From CAZWAP01 sp964632005 (GTDB lineage: Bacteria; Planctomycetota; Phycisphaerae; Sedimentisphaerales; Anaerobacaceae), in NCBI GenBank assembly GCA_964632005.1, contig CAZWAP010000043.1:1-20400 (forward strand): DNA of 20,400 nt, in the 5' to 3' direction. This document shows, piece by piece, positions 8,080 to 15,993 of this stretch. A program made the translations under genes and the position numbers. How positions within the stretch are numbered: position 1 is the stretch's first letter; each line of letters starts with the position of its first letter. The notes under the pieces are model-generated. The model did not search any database and was not told the DNA's origin. It worked only from the letters and a program-made list of their open reading frames with translations.

Positions 8080-8667
8080 ATGACCATAAGAGCGGTAATT
8101 TTCGACCTGGACGGTACGATCACCAGGCCGTTCTTTGACTTCGACGCCATCCGCGAAGAGATCGGTCTGCCCAGAGACTCCGGGCCCGTGCTCGAATCGA
8201 TGGAAAAGATGGACGCCGAGCAGCGTCGCGCCGCCGAGGAGATCCTGCACCGCCACGAACAGAGGGCCGTGGCCGAATCGACCCTGAATCCCGGTGCCCG
8301 GGAGACGCTCTCGGCACTTCGCCGGGCCGGTGTCCGCATCGGCATATTGACGAGGAACAGGCGGACCAACGCCCTGGCCATCGCCCGCAAGCACAACTTG
8401 AAGTTCGACGCCATCGTTGGCAGGGAGGATGGCCCGGTAAAACCGCACTCGTTTGGGGTGCTGCGACTGTGTGAGCAGTTCGGCGTCGAACCACACCAGA
8501 CCTTGCTCGTCGGTGATTACCTCTTCGACCTGCTCTGCGCAAAGGCGGCCGGCGCTCTGGCCGTACTGCTGATGAACAACAGCCAGGCCAGGGAGTTTGC
8601 CGAACACGCAGATTTTTGTATTGAAAACCTCAGCGACATACTTCAGATTATCGAGGACAGCGCGTAA
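8080..8667 (+). CDS. HAD-superfamily hydrolase, phosphoglycolate-phosphatase-like
   Basis: A 195-residue HAD phosphatase with all four motifs: 'FDLDGT' with nucleophile Asp9 and Asp11, Thr91 in 'ILTRNRR', Lys121 in 'GPVKPH', and the acidic motif 'VGDYLFD' with Asp146 and Asp150. The small helical cap lies between about residues 15 and 75. This pattern is that of the PGP/Gph-like subgroup acting on small phosphorylated metabolites, with the substrate not predictable. A GGGA ribosome site precedes the ATG by about 7 bases. The LolA-like gene follows after 34 bp on the same strand, so they may be co-transcribed. Confidence 0.9.
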   Translation: MTIRAVIFDLDGTITRPFFDFDAIREEIGLPRDSGPVLESMEKMDAEQRRAAEEILHRHEQRAVAESTLNPGARETLSALRRAGVRIGILTRNRRTNALAIARKHNLKFDAIVGREDGPVKPHSFGVLRLCEQFGVEPHQTLLVGDYLFDLLCAKAAGALAVLLMNNSQAREFAEHADFCIENLSDILQIIEDSA

Positions 8668-8701
8668 ATCGAATCCAGCGCACTGAACAAGGACAGATAC
8701 G

Positions 8702-9514
8702 ATGGCCACTAAGACGTGCGAAAAAGCAGCCTTGATTCTGGTCCTGACGGCCGGTGTCTGCATCGCGGCCGAATGCAGCAGGACCCGTCCGCCCGAAAAG
8801 GCAGATGGCCGGCCTTCTCAAGCCAAGGCCCAGGCAGTCGATCAGGTGCTAAAACAGCTCACCGAGAGAACCGGCAGCCTCAAGTCATATCAGGGGCAGA
8901 TCGAATACAAGTTCATCCAGCCGTTGCTCGAGTCCCGGGCACTGAGGAAAGGAACCCTGTACTACGCAAGGTTCGGCAAGGATTCGAAACTGAGGATAAA
9001 CTTTCAAACACTCAAGCAGGACGATGAAAAGGAACAAAAGTACGTCGAACATTACATCTTCGACGGTGTTTGGCTAACGCAGCTCAACTATCAGATCAAG
9101 TCAGCGAAGAAGTACCAGCTGGCCGAGCCGAACAAGCCGGCCGATGCCTTCGACATCGCCAGCAAGAATATACCCCTGCTCGGATTTACGAAGATAGAGA
9201 ACCTCAAGAAGCAATTTGACATAACACTCGTCGAGCAGAAGACGCCCAGACCAGCAAGCTATGTGCAATTGCATCTCAAGGTAAAACCGAACTCGATTTA
9301 TAAGGATGATTATGTGTGCCTTGATTTCTGGATCGACAAGAAGCTGGCTTTGCCCACAAAAGTAGTTGCCGTCTCAACCGAAGAGGACATCTATGAGATC
9401 AGATTTCTCAAGCCGAAGCTCAACAAAAGAATAAGTAAGAAGATATTTGAGTTCACCATTCCAAAGGATTTTGGTGAGCCGGAGATAATACCATTGAAGA
9501 AAAAGGGTCAATGA
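8702..9514 (+). CDS. Secreted LolA-like outer-membrane lipoprotein-sorting-type protein
   Basis: A 270-residue exported protein. Residues 8-24 form a hydrophobic signal segment ending in 'CIAAECS'; the cysteines do not sit in a canonical lipobox, so lipidation is uncertain. The mature part shows the beta-rich LolA/LppX-type pattern: 'LKSYQGQIEYKFI', 'GTLYYARFGKDSKLRI', 'HYIFDGVWLTQLNY', then 'LDFWIDKKLALPTKVVA' and a late 'FEFTIPKDF'. LolA carries lipoproteins across the periplasm, but many bacteria, planctomycetes among them, encode several LolA-fold proteins of unknown job, and a missing lolB or lolCDE nearby prevents a firm role. An AAGGACAG ribosome site precedes the ATG. The next gene starts 52 bp on. 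Confidence 0.75.
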   Translation: MATKTCEKAALILVLTAGVCIAAECSRTRPPEKADGRPSQAKAQAVDQVLKQLTERTGSLKSYQGQIEYKFIQPLLESRALRKGTLYYARFGKDSKLRINFQTLKQDDEKEQKYVEHYIFDGVWLTQLNYQIKSAKKYQLAEPNKPADAFDIASKNIPLLGFTKIENLKKQFDITLVEQKTPRPASYVQLHLKVKPNSIYKDDYVCLDFWIDKKLALPTKVVAVSTEEDIYEIRFLKPKLNKRISKKIFEFTIPKDFGEPEIIPLKKKGQ

Positions 9515-9566
9515 GGAACGACCCGCCGCTTTTGGTTTGACCCAAATGGTGATTAGCTGAGAGCAT

Positions 9567-11120
9567 ATGAGTGAGCCAACGGCCCCGGTGATAATCTCCG
9601 ACAAGGATTTTCACGACCTGATCGCCAAGCGCGTCCAGGCCCTGCTGGGACTTGCCAAATACCTTTCCAACTGCAAATCCGTCGAGGCTGCACTGACGCG
9701 ACCTTTTCTCGGTGAGTTCCTTTCGCAATCGATGCAGATCGAAGAAGTGCTCGACTCTTACGACGCACGCAACAACTGCCAGTGGTGCACGTTTCGATCG
9801 CTGACGGCGGCAACGAAGCTGTTCTCCGACGTAAGTTACGAACTGCTTCACATACTGCACGCGCTTCCGGCGTACAGGCTCATGCCGATCGAGCACGATT
9901 TCGTCAGGGCGACGAAAGAGACGCTCGCCTTTACAGGCGGAGTACTTCAATGCTCGGCGAGGCAGATGCTCGCAAGGGCCGAACAGCTCGGGCTGACGAT
10001 TCCCCCGGGAGATCTACAGGAGAACTCTTACAGCGAAGAGCTCCCTCCGGGCAGGCTACCCCACGACTGCGAGGCGCGCAGGACCGAGACGATGGCCGAG
10101 ACGGTCACGCTGCTGGCCACTGCCTTTTTGAACCTTGCAGCCGAGAGCGAGCGGGTTCGTGCAGCGGGCCGAGCAAAGCGTGAAGAGTACGCGATGTACG
10201 TCTGCGACACCGTCACCGAAGAAAACCTGCGGACCCTCGAGCTGCGGTTCCACAACCTTCAGTCATTGTATGATACCTTCGTTTCTGGCACCGAAGTAGA
10301 GGATATGGACGACGACCTGCCGGTCCTGAGGGGACATATTAGTGTGGTATTTCATCTCCTGCGGACGGCCACCCTCTTCGCTCACTATTATGAGCGACAC
10401 GTAAACAAGGAGCCCTGTCCGTTGGCCTCGCTCCGGGAACCCCTTGTCAAAGCCGAAGAGCTGCTGGCTCAACTGATGAATTACTCAATTGCCCATATCG
10501 GCCTGTACATCGCCTGCGCCGAGAAGCTGTGCCAGGAAATGCTCAAGCGCTACGCCGAGGTCGGCGAGATCGAGGTGCCCATTCCACCGTACAGAGGCTT
10601 CCACGTGCGACCGTCCACGTTGATCTCGAAGCTCGTACTCCACTACGGCAGCAGCGTCAGGATGCAGCTCGACAAAGACTTCTATGACGCAAGCTCCCCG
10701 CTGGAACTGTTTCGAGCCAACGAGAAGATCAACGCCGCCAAGCGCCGCTGGCTCGCCGCCGAGATCGGCAAGATCGAGCTTATCCGGCAAGCCCCGAGCA
10801 ACGCCGAGATAAATACCGTTGTGCGCGACATCGTGCTCAAGCTCGCCAAGGAAAGCAAGCTGATTCTCTACGACCGGCCCCTCCAGATGCCCGAGGACTC
10901 CGGGCATGAAGAAGGAACGCTGCTCCAGAGAGTCAACGACAAAATGGCGCAGCTCCTGGCCCTTGGCAAGATCGACATCGAGACCGATATGACCGCCAGA
11001 TTTATCGGCGATAAGCGTGTACTTGCTGACATTAAGTTACTTGCCGAGTCCGGGTACGGAGAAGATCAGTTCGGCAACAATATTGCTCTGCCCGAGAAGC
11101 TCCAGTATTTGAGGCGATAG
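9567..11120 (+). CDS. Large helical protein with embedded HPr-like phosphocarrier domain
   Basis: A 517-residue cytoplasmic protein without signal peptide or membrane segments. Residues 1-330 are almost all alpha-helical, with many charged and Leu/Ala residues, and match no family I know. From about 336 to 400 the sequence resembles HPr of the sugar phosphotransferase system: 'RGFHVRPSTLISKL' aligns with the phosphorylation site, giving His346 and Arg348 in the places of HPr His15 and Arg17. 'DASSPLEL' follows at the right distance, with Ser377 where HPr has the regulatory Ser46. The final ~115 residues are again helical. A fusion of HPr with a long helical scaffold suggests a phosphorelay regulator rather than a sugar carrier; this is inference. 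No enzyme I, EII or HPr kinase lies in the window. Ribosome site is weak; start chosen as the first ATG. Confidence 0.75.
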   Translation: MSEPTAPVIISDKDFHDLIAKRVQALLGLAKYLSNCKSVEAALTRPFLGEFLSQSMQIEEVLDSYDARNNCQWCTFRSLTAATKLFSDVSYELLHILHALPAYRLMPIEHDFVRATKETLAFTGGVLQCSARQMLARAEQLGLTIPPGDLQENSYSEELPPGRLPHDCEARRTETMAETVTLLATAFLNLAAESERVRAAGRAKREEYAMYVCDTVTEENLRTLELRFHNLQSLYDTFVSGTEVEDMDDDLPVLRGHISVVFHLLRTATLFAHYYERHVNKEPCPLASLREPLVKAEELLAQLMNYSIAHIGLYIACAEKLCQEMLKRYAEVGEIEVPIPPYRGFHVRPSTLISKLVLHYGSSVRMQLDKDFYDASSPLELFRANEKINAAKRRWLAAEIGKIELIRQAPSNAEINTVVRDIVLKLAKESKLILYDRPLQMPEDSGHEEGTLLQRVNDKMAQLLALGKIDIETDMTARFIGDKRVLADIKLLAESGYGEDQFGNNIALPEKLQYLRR

Positions 11121-11238
11121 AGCATAGACCAGCTGGCTCGTCCGTTGAGACGGCCCGATAACCCCAGGCCCTTCGTTCGGAGTCCGGGAAAAGAGAAAAG
11201 ACGGAAATTGCAGGCTTTTGTGTGGGAAAGAGGCAGAA

Positions 11239-11715
11239 ATGGCAAAAGGATTGGTGGTATATTATTCCAGAAGCGGCAATACCAAGGCGATGGCCGAGTT
11301 GATTTCAGAGGCGATGAGGGAGGCCGGCCTGCCCACCGACTGCAAGGCGGCGACCGAGGTGGCTGCCGCCGAGCTTACCGGGTATGACGCGATAGTCATA
11401 GGCTCGCCCTGCTACTATGGCCAGATGGCCGCCCCTGTAAAACAGCTCATCGATGACCTGGTCACGCGGCACGGCCAGCTCGACGGCAAGGTTGGCGGAG
11501 CCTTTGCCAGCTCGGCCAACATCGGCGGCGGCAACGAGACCACCATTATGGGGATCACCGAGGCTCTGCTGATCTCAGGCTGTATCGTTCAGGGCGACCC
11601 CCGCGGGGACCACTATGGGCCGGTCTCCATCGGCGGCCCCGACGACAGGGTCAAGGACCAGTGCCGGCGCAGGGGCCGCAGGATAGCCGAACTGACCTTG
11701 AAACTGACGGCGTGA
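11239..11715 (+). CDS. Flavodoxin-fold protein, NAD(P)H:quinone oxidoreductase/WrbA-like
   Basis: A 158-residue flavodoxin-fold protein. The FMN phosphate loop 'SRSGNT' is at residues 10-15, 'IGSPCYYGQMAAPVKQLID' at 54-72 and 'GGAFASSANIGGGNETT' at 86-102, as in WrbA-type quinone reductases and short flavodoxins, which use FMN to pass electrons to quinones or partner enzymes. It is shorter than classical WrbA (about 200 aa). The frame is open further upstream from a TTG at 11218, but the ATG at 11239 is preferred because AGAGG stands 6 bases before it and the family's beta-strand begins directly after. It follows the HPr-domain gene by 118 bp. Confidence 0.9.
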   Translation: MAKGLVVYYSRSGNTKAMAELISEAMREAGLPTDCKAATEVAAAELTGYDAIVIGSPCYYGQMAAPVKQLIDDLVTRHGQLDGKVGGAFASSANIGGGNETTIMGITEALLISGCIVQGDPRGDHYGPVSIGGPDDRVKDQCRRRGRRIAELTLKLTA

Positions 11716-11875
11716 ACCGGCCGGACTGCTCCGACCCTGCTGATTGTTATGCTGGTGGTGCCCGCCGGAAAGGTCCAACCAACAAGCCGCCCGACCGGGC
11801 CGCTTCGGCACCGGGCACTCAAAAAAAGACGACCACCAACAAACGCCGATTTTTTTGCAAAAATCGCAATTTTCT

Positions 11876-11904
11876 TTGACAAAGCGAGCATGCAGCGTTA
11901 ATTT
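11876..11904 (+). promoter_or_regulatory. Near-consensus sigma-70 promoter of the histone-like gene
   Basis: TTGACA (11876-11881) is a perfect -35 box, followed after 17 bases by TAATTT (11899-11904). A T/A-rich tract lies just upstream and may act as an UP element. It stands about 50 bp before the ATG of the small basic protein and is the strongest promoter match in the window. Confidence 0.7.
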
Positions 11905-11952
11905 CGTGGCAAATTCTCAAGCTGCGTAACCTACTTTGTGGAGGTGCCTTTG

Positions 11953-12126
11953 ATGCAGGAATACGAAGATCTTAAAGTGCTGGTCGCTGAGATCGAAGCT
12001 GACATCAACAAAGCCGAGGGCGGAAACAAGGCTGCGGGTACCCGTGTCCGCAAGCAAATGCAGAGGATAAAGCAGGCTGCTCAGAACGTCCGCAGCCGCA
12101 TCCTCGAGATCAGATCCGCCCAGTAA
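11953..12126 (+). CDS. Histone H1-like (Hc1-type) small basic protein
   Basis: A 57-residue helical protein with 'LKVLVAEIEADINKAEGGN' and 'AAGTRVRKQMQRIKQAA', the hallmark of bacterial histone H1-like Hc1-family proteins (chlamydiae, planctomycetes), which bind DNA non-specifically and compact the nucleoid. The long Lys/Ala/Pro tail of chlamydial Hc1 is absent; only the conserved N-terminal helical part is present. The ATG at 11953 is chosen over the in-frame GTG at 11938 because GGAGGTG lies 6 bases before it. The near-consensus promoter and strong ribosome site fit high expression, as expected for a chromatin protein. It is followed by a separate promoter for the dehydratase. Confidence 0.82.
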   Translation: MQEYEDLKVLVAEIEADINKAEGGNKAAGTRVRKQMQRIKQAAQNVRSRILEIRSAQ

Positions 12127-12155
12127 GCTGCCTTTCACATTCCTCGGGCGCCCGT

Positions 12156-12183
12156 TTGCTCGTAGTGTACCCACGTGTATATT
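12156..12183 (+). promoter_or_regulatory. Putative promoter of the hotdog dehydratase gene
   Basis: TTGCTC (12156-12161) and TATATT (12178-12183) are 16 bases apart, about 70 bp before the ATG at 12255. A 10-bp palindrome (12145-12154) lies just upstream; its loop would be too small and it lacks a long T run, so I do not call it a terminator for the histone-like gene. Confidence 0.45.
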
Positions 12184-12254
12184 AGGTGTGGGGCCGGCAT
12201 TATCAGCGCGCCGCGGTCAATATGAAGCTGCCGGCTCCGCGATGAAGGTTTACA

Positions 12255-12776
12255 ATGCCACCTCCACTTTTGTTCGATCTGTCGAAGATAGACCTGGCCG
12301 CCAGCCCCATCTTCGACAAAGAGGATATCGCCAGGGTAAATCCCCAGCGTTTCGAGATGCAGCAGCTTGACGGGGTCCTCTGGTACGACAAGGAAAAGGC
12401 TCAGATCCTCGGTTACAAGGACGTTACCGATAAGGAATTCTGGGTGCGAGGACACATCCCCGGACGGCCGCTGATGCCGGGCGTGATTATGATTGAAGCA
12501 AGCGCGCAGCTCTCAAGTTTCTTCGTCAAAGGCATTTTCAACGAGGAAGGGTTTATCGGCTTCATGGGCATAGAGGAGGCGAAGTTTCGCTCCATGGTCG
12601 TGCCCGGCCAGAGACTCTACCTGCTCGGGCACATCACCAAGTACAAGCGGAAAGCCCGCAGCACGCGCGTGGAAACCGAAGTGCAGGGCGTCGTGGACAA
12701 CAAGATAGTCTTCGAGGCGGTAGTGGCGGGGATGAGGGTGCTGCCGCCGGCACATACACCCGCTCCTCAGGAATAG
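12255..12776 (+). CDS. FabZ/FabA-like 3-hydroxyacyl-ACP dehydratase (hotdog fold)
   Basis: A 173-residue hotdog-fold protein. 'GHIPGRPLMPGVIMIEASAQL' spans residues 66-86; it contains the catalytic His67 and Glu81 of the FabZ/FabA group, which dehydrate 3-hydroxyacyl-ACP to trans-2-enoyl-ACP in fatty acid synthesis. It carries an N-terminal extension of about 30 residues compared with the usual ~150-residue FabZ, and stands apart from any other fab gene, so it may be a paralogue serving a special lipid. GAAGGT lies about 6 bases before the ATG. Its stop codon overlaps the 3' end of the convergent tRNA-Glu gene. Confidence 0.88.
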   Translation: MPPPLLFDLSKIDLAASPIFDKEDIARVNPQRFEMQQLDGVLWYDKEKAQILGYKDVTDKEFWVRGHIPGRPLMPGVIMIEASAQLSSFFVKGIFNEEGFIGFMGIEEAKFRSMVVPGQRLYLLGHITKYKRKARSTRVETEVQGVVDNKIVFEAVVAGMRVLPPAHTPAPQE

Positions 12777-12848
12777 CCCCAAGGGGATTCGAACCCCTGT
12801 TGCCGGGTTGAAAACCCGGTGTCCTAGACCTGCCTAGACGATGGGGCC
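12774..12848 (-). tRNA. tRNA-Glu(TTC)
   Basis: Read on the minus strand, a 75-nt cloverleaf folds: acceptor GGCCCCA pairs with TGGGGCT (one G-U pair), the anticodon stem CCGGG/CCCGG encloses the loop TTTTCAA with anticodon TTC at 12812-12810, and the T arm is AGGGG-TTCGAAT-CCCCT. The discriminator base is A and CCA is not encoded. The D arm is of the Glu type. It begins 8 nt after the ferredoxin stop codon on the same strand, and its last three bases lie over the stop codon of the opposite-strand dehydratase gene. Confidence 0.95.
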
Positions 12849-12856
12849 ATCTGAAT

Positions 12857-13030
12857 TTACTCCATACTGATCGCCTCTTCCGGACAGGCATCCACGCAAA
12901 CGCCGCAGTCAACGCAGCTCTCTACGTCAACTGTTGCCTTTTCCTCGGAAAGGCTTATCGCCTCGCTGGGACACTCTGAGACACAGGTCTCGCAACCGGT
13001 ACACTTCTGTTCATCGACTTTGGCCGGCAT
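12857..13030 (-). CDS. 2[4Fe-4S] ferredoxin
   Basis: A 57-residue clostridial-type ferredoxin with two complete cluster motifs, 'CTGCETCVSECP' and 'CVDCGVCVDACP', one in each half. It is a small soluble low-potential electron carrier, for example for pyruvate or hydrogen metabolism. The start at 13030 is chosen because AGGGGA stands about 8 bases upstream and the protein then begins with the family's usual 'MPAKVD'; the frame could be read from 13072 but the added 14 residues look unrelated. It lies between the TPR-protein gene and tRNA-Glu, all on the minus strand. Confidence 0.94.
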   Translation of the reverse strand: MPAKVDEQKCTGCETCVSECPSEAISLSEEKATVDVESCVDCGVCVDACPEEAISME

Positions 13031-13070
13031 CTCTGTTCCCCTTTCACTAAAACAAGCAACCGCCAATGAC

Positions 13071-13099
13071 ATTATAGAATACGGGATAGTACAGAATCA
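13071..13099 (-). promoter_or_regulatory. Putative promoter of the ferredoxin gene
   Basis: A perfect TATAAT is present on the minus strand (13076-13071), about 40 bp before the ferredoxin ATG. The hexamer 17 bases further up, TGATTC, is a poor -35 box. It could also serve the downstream tRNA by read-through. Confidence 0.45.
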
Positions 13100-13162
13100 C
13101 GGCGGTTTTACAAGAAAAATCCGGGGAAAATGGCCAAGCCGGCCCGGGAGCAGGCCTTTTTG

Positions 13163-15682
13163 CTAACCCTCATCTTTCCCCGCTCCCGGCTCAGGCGATT
13201 TGCCGGTCCCGGAGGGGGCTGGCGGACTCTCCGGCTCGGGCGGTTTGCGACCGACGCCGCCCAGAGCCTCGGCCATTTCACGGACAAGTTGGTCGGGGTC
13301 ATAGGTGGCTGCCCAATCGAGAACCTTGTGGAACCTGCCTTGCTGGGTCCTGGCCAGCAGGTACATAGCCATCATACGGACCGGCCAATTGTCACTGCTG
13401 AGATTCTCGGCGACCGCCGATACCAATTCAGGGTCCATCGGCAGGTAAATCATCTCGGCCATAGTGTGGACCTTGACGACCCATTCGCCCTCGCCCGGGT
13501 TGCGCAGGAGCCCCGATTCATGGAGCAAGGCGTTTCTGAACATATTCCACATCCAATCGGCGTAAACAAGCCGATAGGGCGGCTTCCGATTCGACATTGC
13601 GTGCTGCTCCATCAGCAAACCGATAAAAAGCTGTGCGGTCTTGATCTTCTGGCTTTGCTGGCCCTGCGAAATGAGATTGAACCTGTTCCTGAGGTATTTG
13701 GCGCTTAACTCGATGCCCTGGCGCCTGACACGCAACTTCGTCGGCTCCAGCCTGGCCAGCCTGTTGCCGATCCGCCCGTCTGGTGTAACCACCGGGTCCA
13801 TATAGAGGGTGTACTCAATGTCCAGCGAAGCCTGCGGACAGGTCAGCAGAATCCGGCGGAGTTTGCCGGTAACCAGCTTCACCGGAATCAATATGCTCTT
13901 ACCGGGCTCAATAAGATAATGATTGCGGACTTTCATAGTAACCAGTTGGGGTATCTTTGCCGTAAGGTCGCCGCTGACTTCGGCATCAATCCGCACGTTG
14001 CCTCTGAGCAGTCCGTCGTCGGTTATCACCAGAGGCTCGGATGATTTGTTCACGACGGCTATGACGCCGCCGAATTCCCCGCCGTAGGCGAACTTAGTCC
14101 CACGTATGTTGAACTGGACCGAGAACCTTTCGTGCGGCGGCACGAACGGTGGAATCAGCTTCTCGCCAAAGACCCGGCCCAGAAGACTCAGCAACGCGTC
14201 AGCATCAACAGCAGGCCTGTATTCTTCCCCCTGCTCAGCAAGTATGGCTTTGGCTTCCTCAGCGGCCAGAGAGCCGGGATCTCTCGCGATTGTTGATTTG
14301 AGCCTCTTGAGAGCTCCGGACTTGTTGCCCTCGGCAAGCTGGATTTTGGCTTGGACAAGTTCTGAAATCTGGGTCGGCTGGATCTTTTCTATCAACGGCT
14401 TGGCCCAGGCAGCCTGGTTGTTCATCAACAGCGCATAGGCAAGTATGCCGCCGGTCGAGGCTGCATTGGGTTCGGTCGCGTAGGCCTTGTTGGCCCAGTC
14501 AAGGGCCTTTTGAGGATTCGGCAGTGCGAAGCAATAGAACCACGCCAGTTGTGTCGCGGTAACTTCCGGCTGGCCTTGTTCGGATTCCGGCTCAGTACCC
14601 GGCTGCGGTCCTTTGGCGAGCAGGCGCCGGGCATTTTGCTCGGCGGCCTGGAATATCTGTGTTGCCCGCTCCCCGTCGCCGAGTTTTGCCGCGGCCTTGC
14701 CCGCCAGAGCCTCGAGCAGCAGGTCGAATCGGCCGGCCCCGCGAACCATATCGGCCAGTTCCAGGCACTTCGACTCCTTGCCCTCGGCGTTGTAACTGCT
14801 GATCGCCCAGGGCAAATATATGCTTGCAGGAAGGGGAGTATCCGGATAGAGATACTCGAAAAGCTTGGCGCAGTACTCGTATGCGTCCATCGCGGTCTCG
14901 TACAGCTCAAGCTGTTCGGCGTACCGGCCTAATCTCAAGGCCACATCGAGATTCGATGGATCCTCGCGCAGGGCGTATCTGAGGTGTTCAACGTAATATT
15001 CGGGGCCGAGCCTTTCTGGAAACAGCTCGGCGAGCTTCTCAAAGGCGAACTTGTTGTACCTGTTGACCCTGTAAGCCCTGGCAAGGTAGAAACCCGCAGA
15101 TTCCAGGTCGGGCCTCTCGGCCAAAAGTAAGCCGAGCTCCGTGGCCAAGTAAGAGCCGAGCACCCTGTTCTTGTTGCCCGCGGTAAGCAGCAGTTCCCCG
15201 ACGAGTCTTTCCCTCTGCTCGCGCGAGTTTAACTTCTCAAGCAGGTACTTGACGGCTGTCGCCGCTATACGCAGGTCGGCAGATTCGCTGGCGTACTCAA
15301 CGAGCAGCTCGCGTACCAGGGCTGAACGGTCGTTCCGGGCATCACGGCAGACCGTTTCAATCAGCTCCGGCAGCACGTAATCGGCCTGGGCATCCAGCGC
15401 ACGGGCCGCCTTCAAGAACACGATCGCCTGAGCAATTTCGTCCGCGTCCACATCCTCAGCATGGACAAGCTCATAGGCGAGCTCATAGAGTTTGCGGGCG
15501 ACCGACGGCGAAGACAGCCGAGCACCCTGTGATACGGGACTGCCCGGCACCGCTGTTTGACTCGGGTCATCCCCTATTTCCAGCGTCACAACATTGTTGC
15601 TTCTGTCCGCACCGGCCGGCACCGCTGTGCCACACAACGCAATTGCAGATAAAATTATCGCTAAGAACACCACCTTGCGCAT
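13163..15682 (-). CDS. Large exported TPR-repeat protein
   Basis: An 839-residue protein with a signal peptide: after 'MRK' comes a hydrophobic stretch ending in 'AVPAGADRS' (about residues 4-26). Residues ~60-520 are helical and repeat-like, with Ala/Leu/Tyr patterns typical of TPR ('YELAYELVHAEDVD', 'LRLGRYAEQLELYETAMDAYEY', 'ALAGKAAAKLGDGERATQIF'). A beta-rich segment follows around 540-660 and a HEAT-like helical part ('SDNWPVRMMAMYLLARTQQG') near the end, with a Pro/Gly/Glu-rich tail. TPR proteins act as scaffolds; the job of this one is unknown. The start at 15682 rather than 15766 is supported by the signal peptide and GGGAG 7 bases upstream. It lies 311 bp after murJ on the same strand. 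Confidence 0.82.
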   Translation of the reverse strand: MRKVVFLAIILSAIALCGTAVPAGADRSNNVVTLEIGDDPSQTAVPGSPVSQGARLSSPSVARKLYELAYELVHAEDVDADEIAQAIVFLKAARALDAQADYVLPELIETVCRDARNDRSALVRELLVEYASESADLRIAATAVKYLLEKLNSREQRERLVGELLLTAGNKNRVLGSYLATELGLLLAERPDLESAGFYLARAYRVNRYNKFAFEKLAELFPERLGPEYYVEHLRYALREDPSNLDVALRLGRYAEQLELYETAMDAYEYCAKLFEYLYPDTPLPASIYLPWAISSYNAEGKESKCLELADMVRGAGRFDLLLEALAGKAAAKLGDGERATQIFQAAEQNARRLLAKGPQPGTEPESEQGQPEVTATQLAWFYCFALPNPQKALDWANKAYATEPNAASTGGILAYALLMNNQAAWAKPLIEKIQPTQISELVQAKIQLAEGNKSGALKRLKSTIARDPGSLAAEEAKAILAEQGEEYRPAVDADALLSLLGRVFGEKLIPPFVPPHERFSVQFNIRGTKFAYGGEFGGVIAVVNKSSEPLVITDDGLLRGNVRIDAEVSGDLTAKIPQLVTMKVRNHYLIEPGKSILIPVKLVTGKLRRILLTCPQASLDIEYTLYMDPVVTPDGRIGNRLARLEPTKLRVRRQGIELSAKYLRNRFNLISQGQQSQKIKTAQLFIGLLMEQHAMSNRKPPYRLVYADWMWNMFRNALLHESGLLRNPGEGEWVVKVHTMAEMIYLPMDPELVSAVAENLSSDNWPVRMMAMYLLARTQQGRFHKVLDWAATYDPDQLVREMAEALGGVGRKPPEPESPPAPSGTGKSPEPGAGKDEG

Positions 15683-15993
15683 TTCCGTTCTCCCGTAAAC
15701 GACGGTAGGTTCCCTATTCAAAGTCCCCAGCCAAAAGCAAACCCCCTTCTTGCTGCTCCGGCCCAACGGACGGAGGCCCGGAAGCTTCGATCAAACCAAG
15801 ACTGCTTTACAACAGTTCCATAGTATATTTCGGGCAATCGAGTTTAACGGCTTTAGACATAATGATAATGCGTTAAGTTGCGTATTTCTGCAGATTTACC
15901 GCGGCCTGCTCGGCTGGGAAAACTGCCTTGGCCGCGTCCTATAATATTATCCGCCCCTGTTTTCATGCTGAGTTACTCGACTCTGCAGCCGTA
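15683..15993. other. Intergenic stretch between murJ and the TPR-protein gene
   Basis: About 310 bp without a plausible gene. The section 15800-15895 is AT-rich compared with its surroundings and is the likely place of the promoter for the TPR-protein gene, but no -35/-10 pair is convincing. No terminator-like hairpin with a T run was found after murJ. Confidence 0.4.

Noticed and set aside
7888..8763. Long minus-strand frame of 291 codons across the LysR end and the HAD gene
   Set aside because: It runs antisense to a HAD gene with all four motifs, has no recognisable domain and is a result of GC-rich codon bias.
9567..11120. Reading the HPr-domain protein as a phosphate-transport PhoU-like regulator
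   Set aside because: The helical parts show none of the metal-binding E/DxxxD repeats of PhoU, while the HPr signature is specific.
11758..11818. GTGCCCG/CGGGCAC inverted repeat after the flavodoxin-fold gene as a terminator
   Set aside because: The loop is about 47 nt, and the run that follows is A, not T, on the coding strand; no minus-strand gene ends there.
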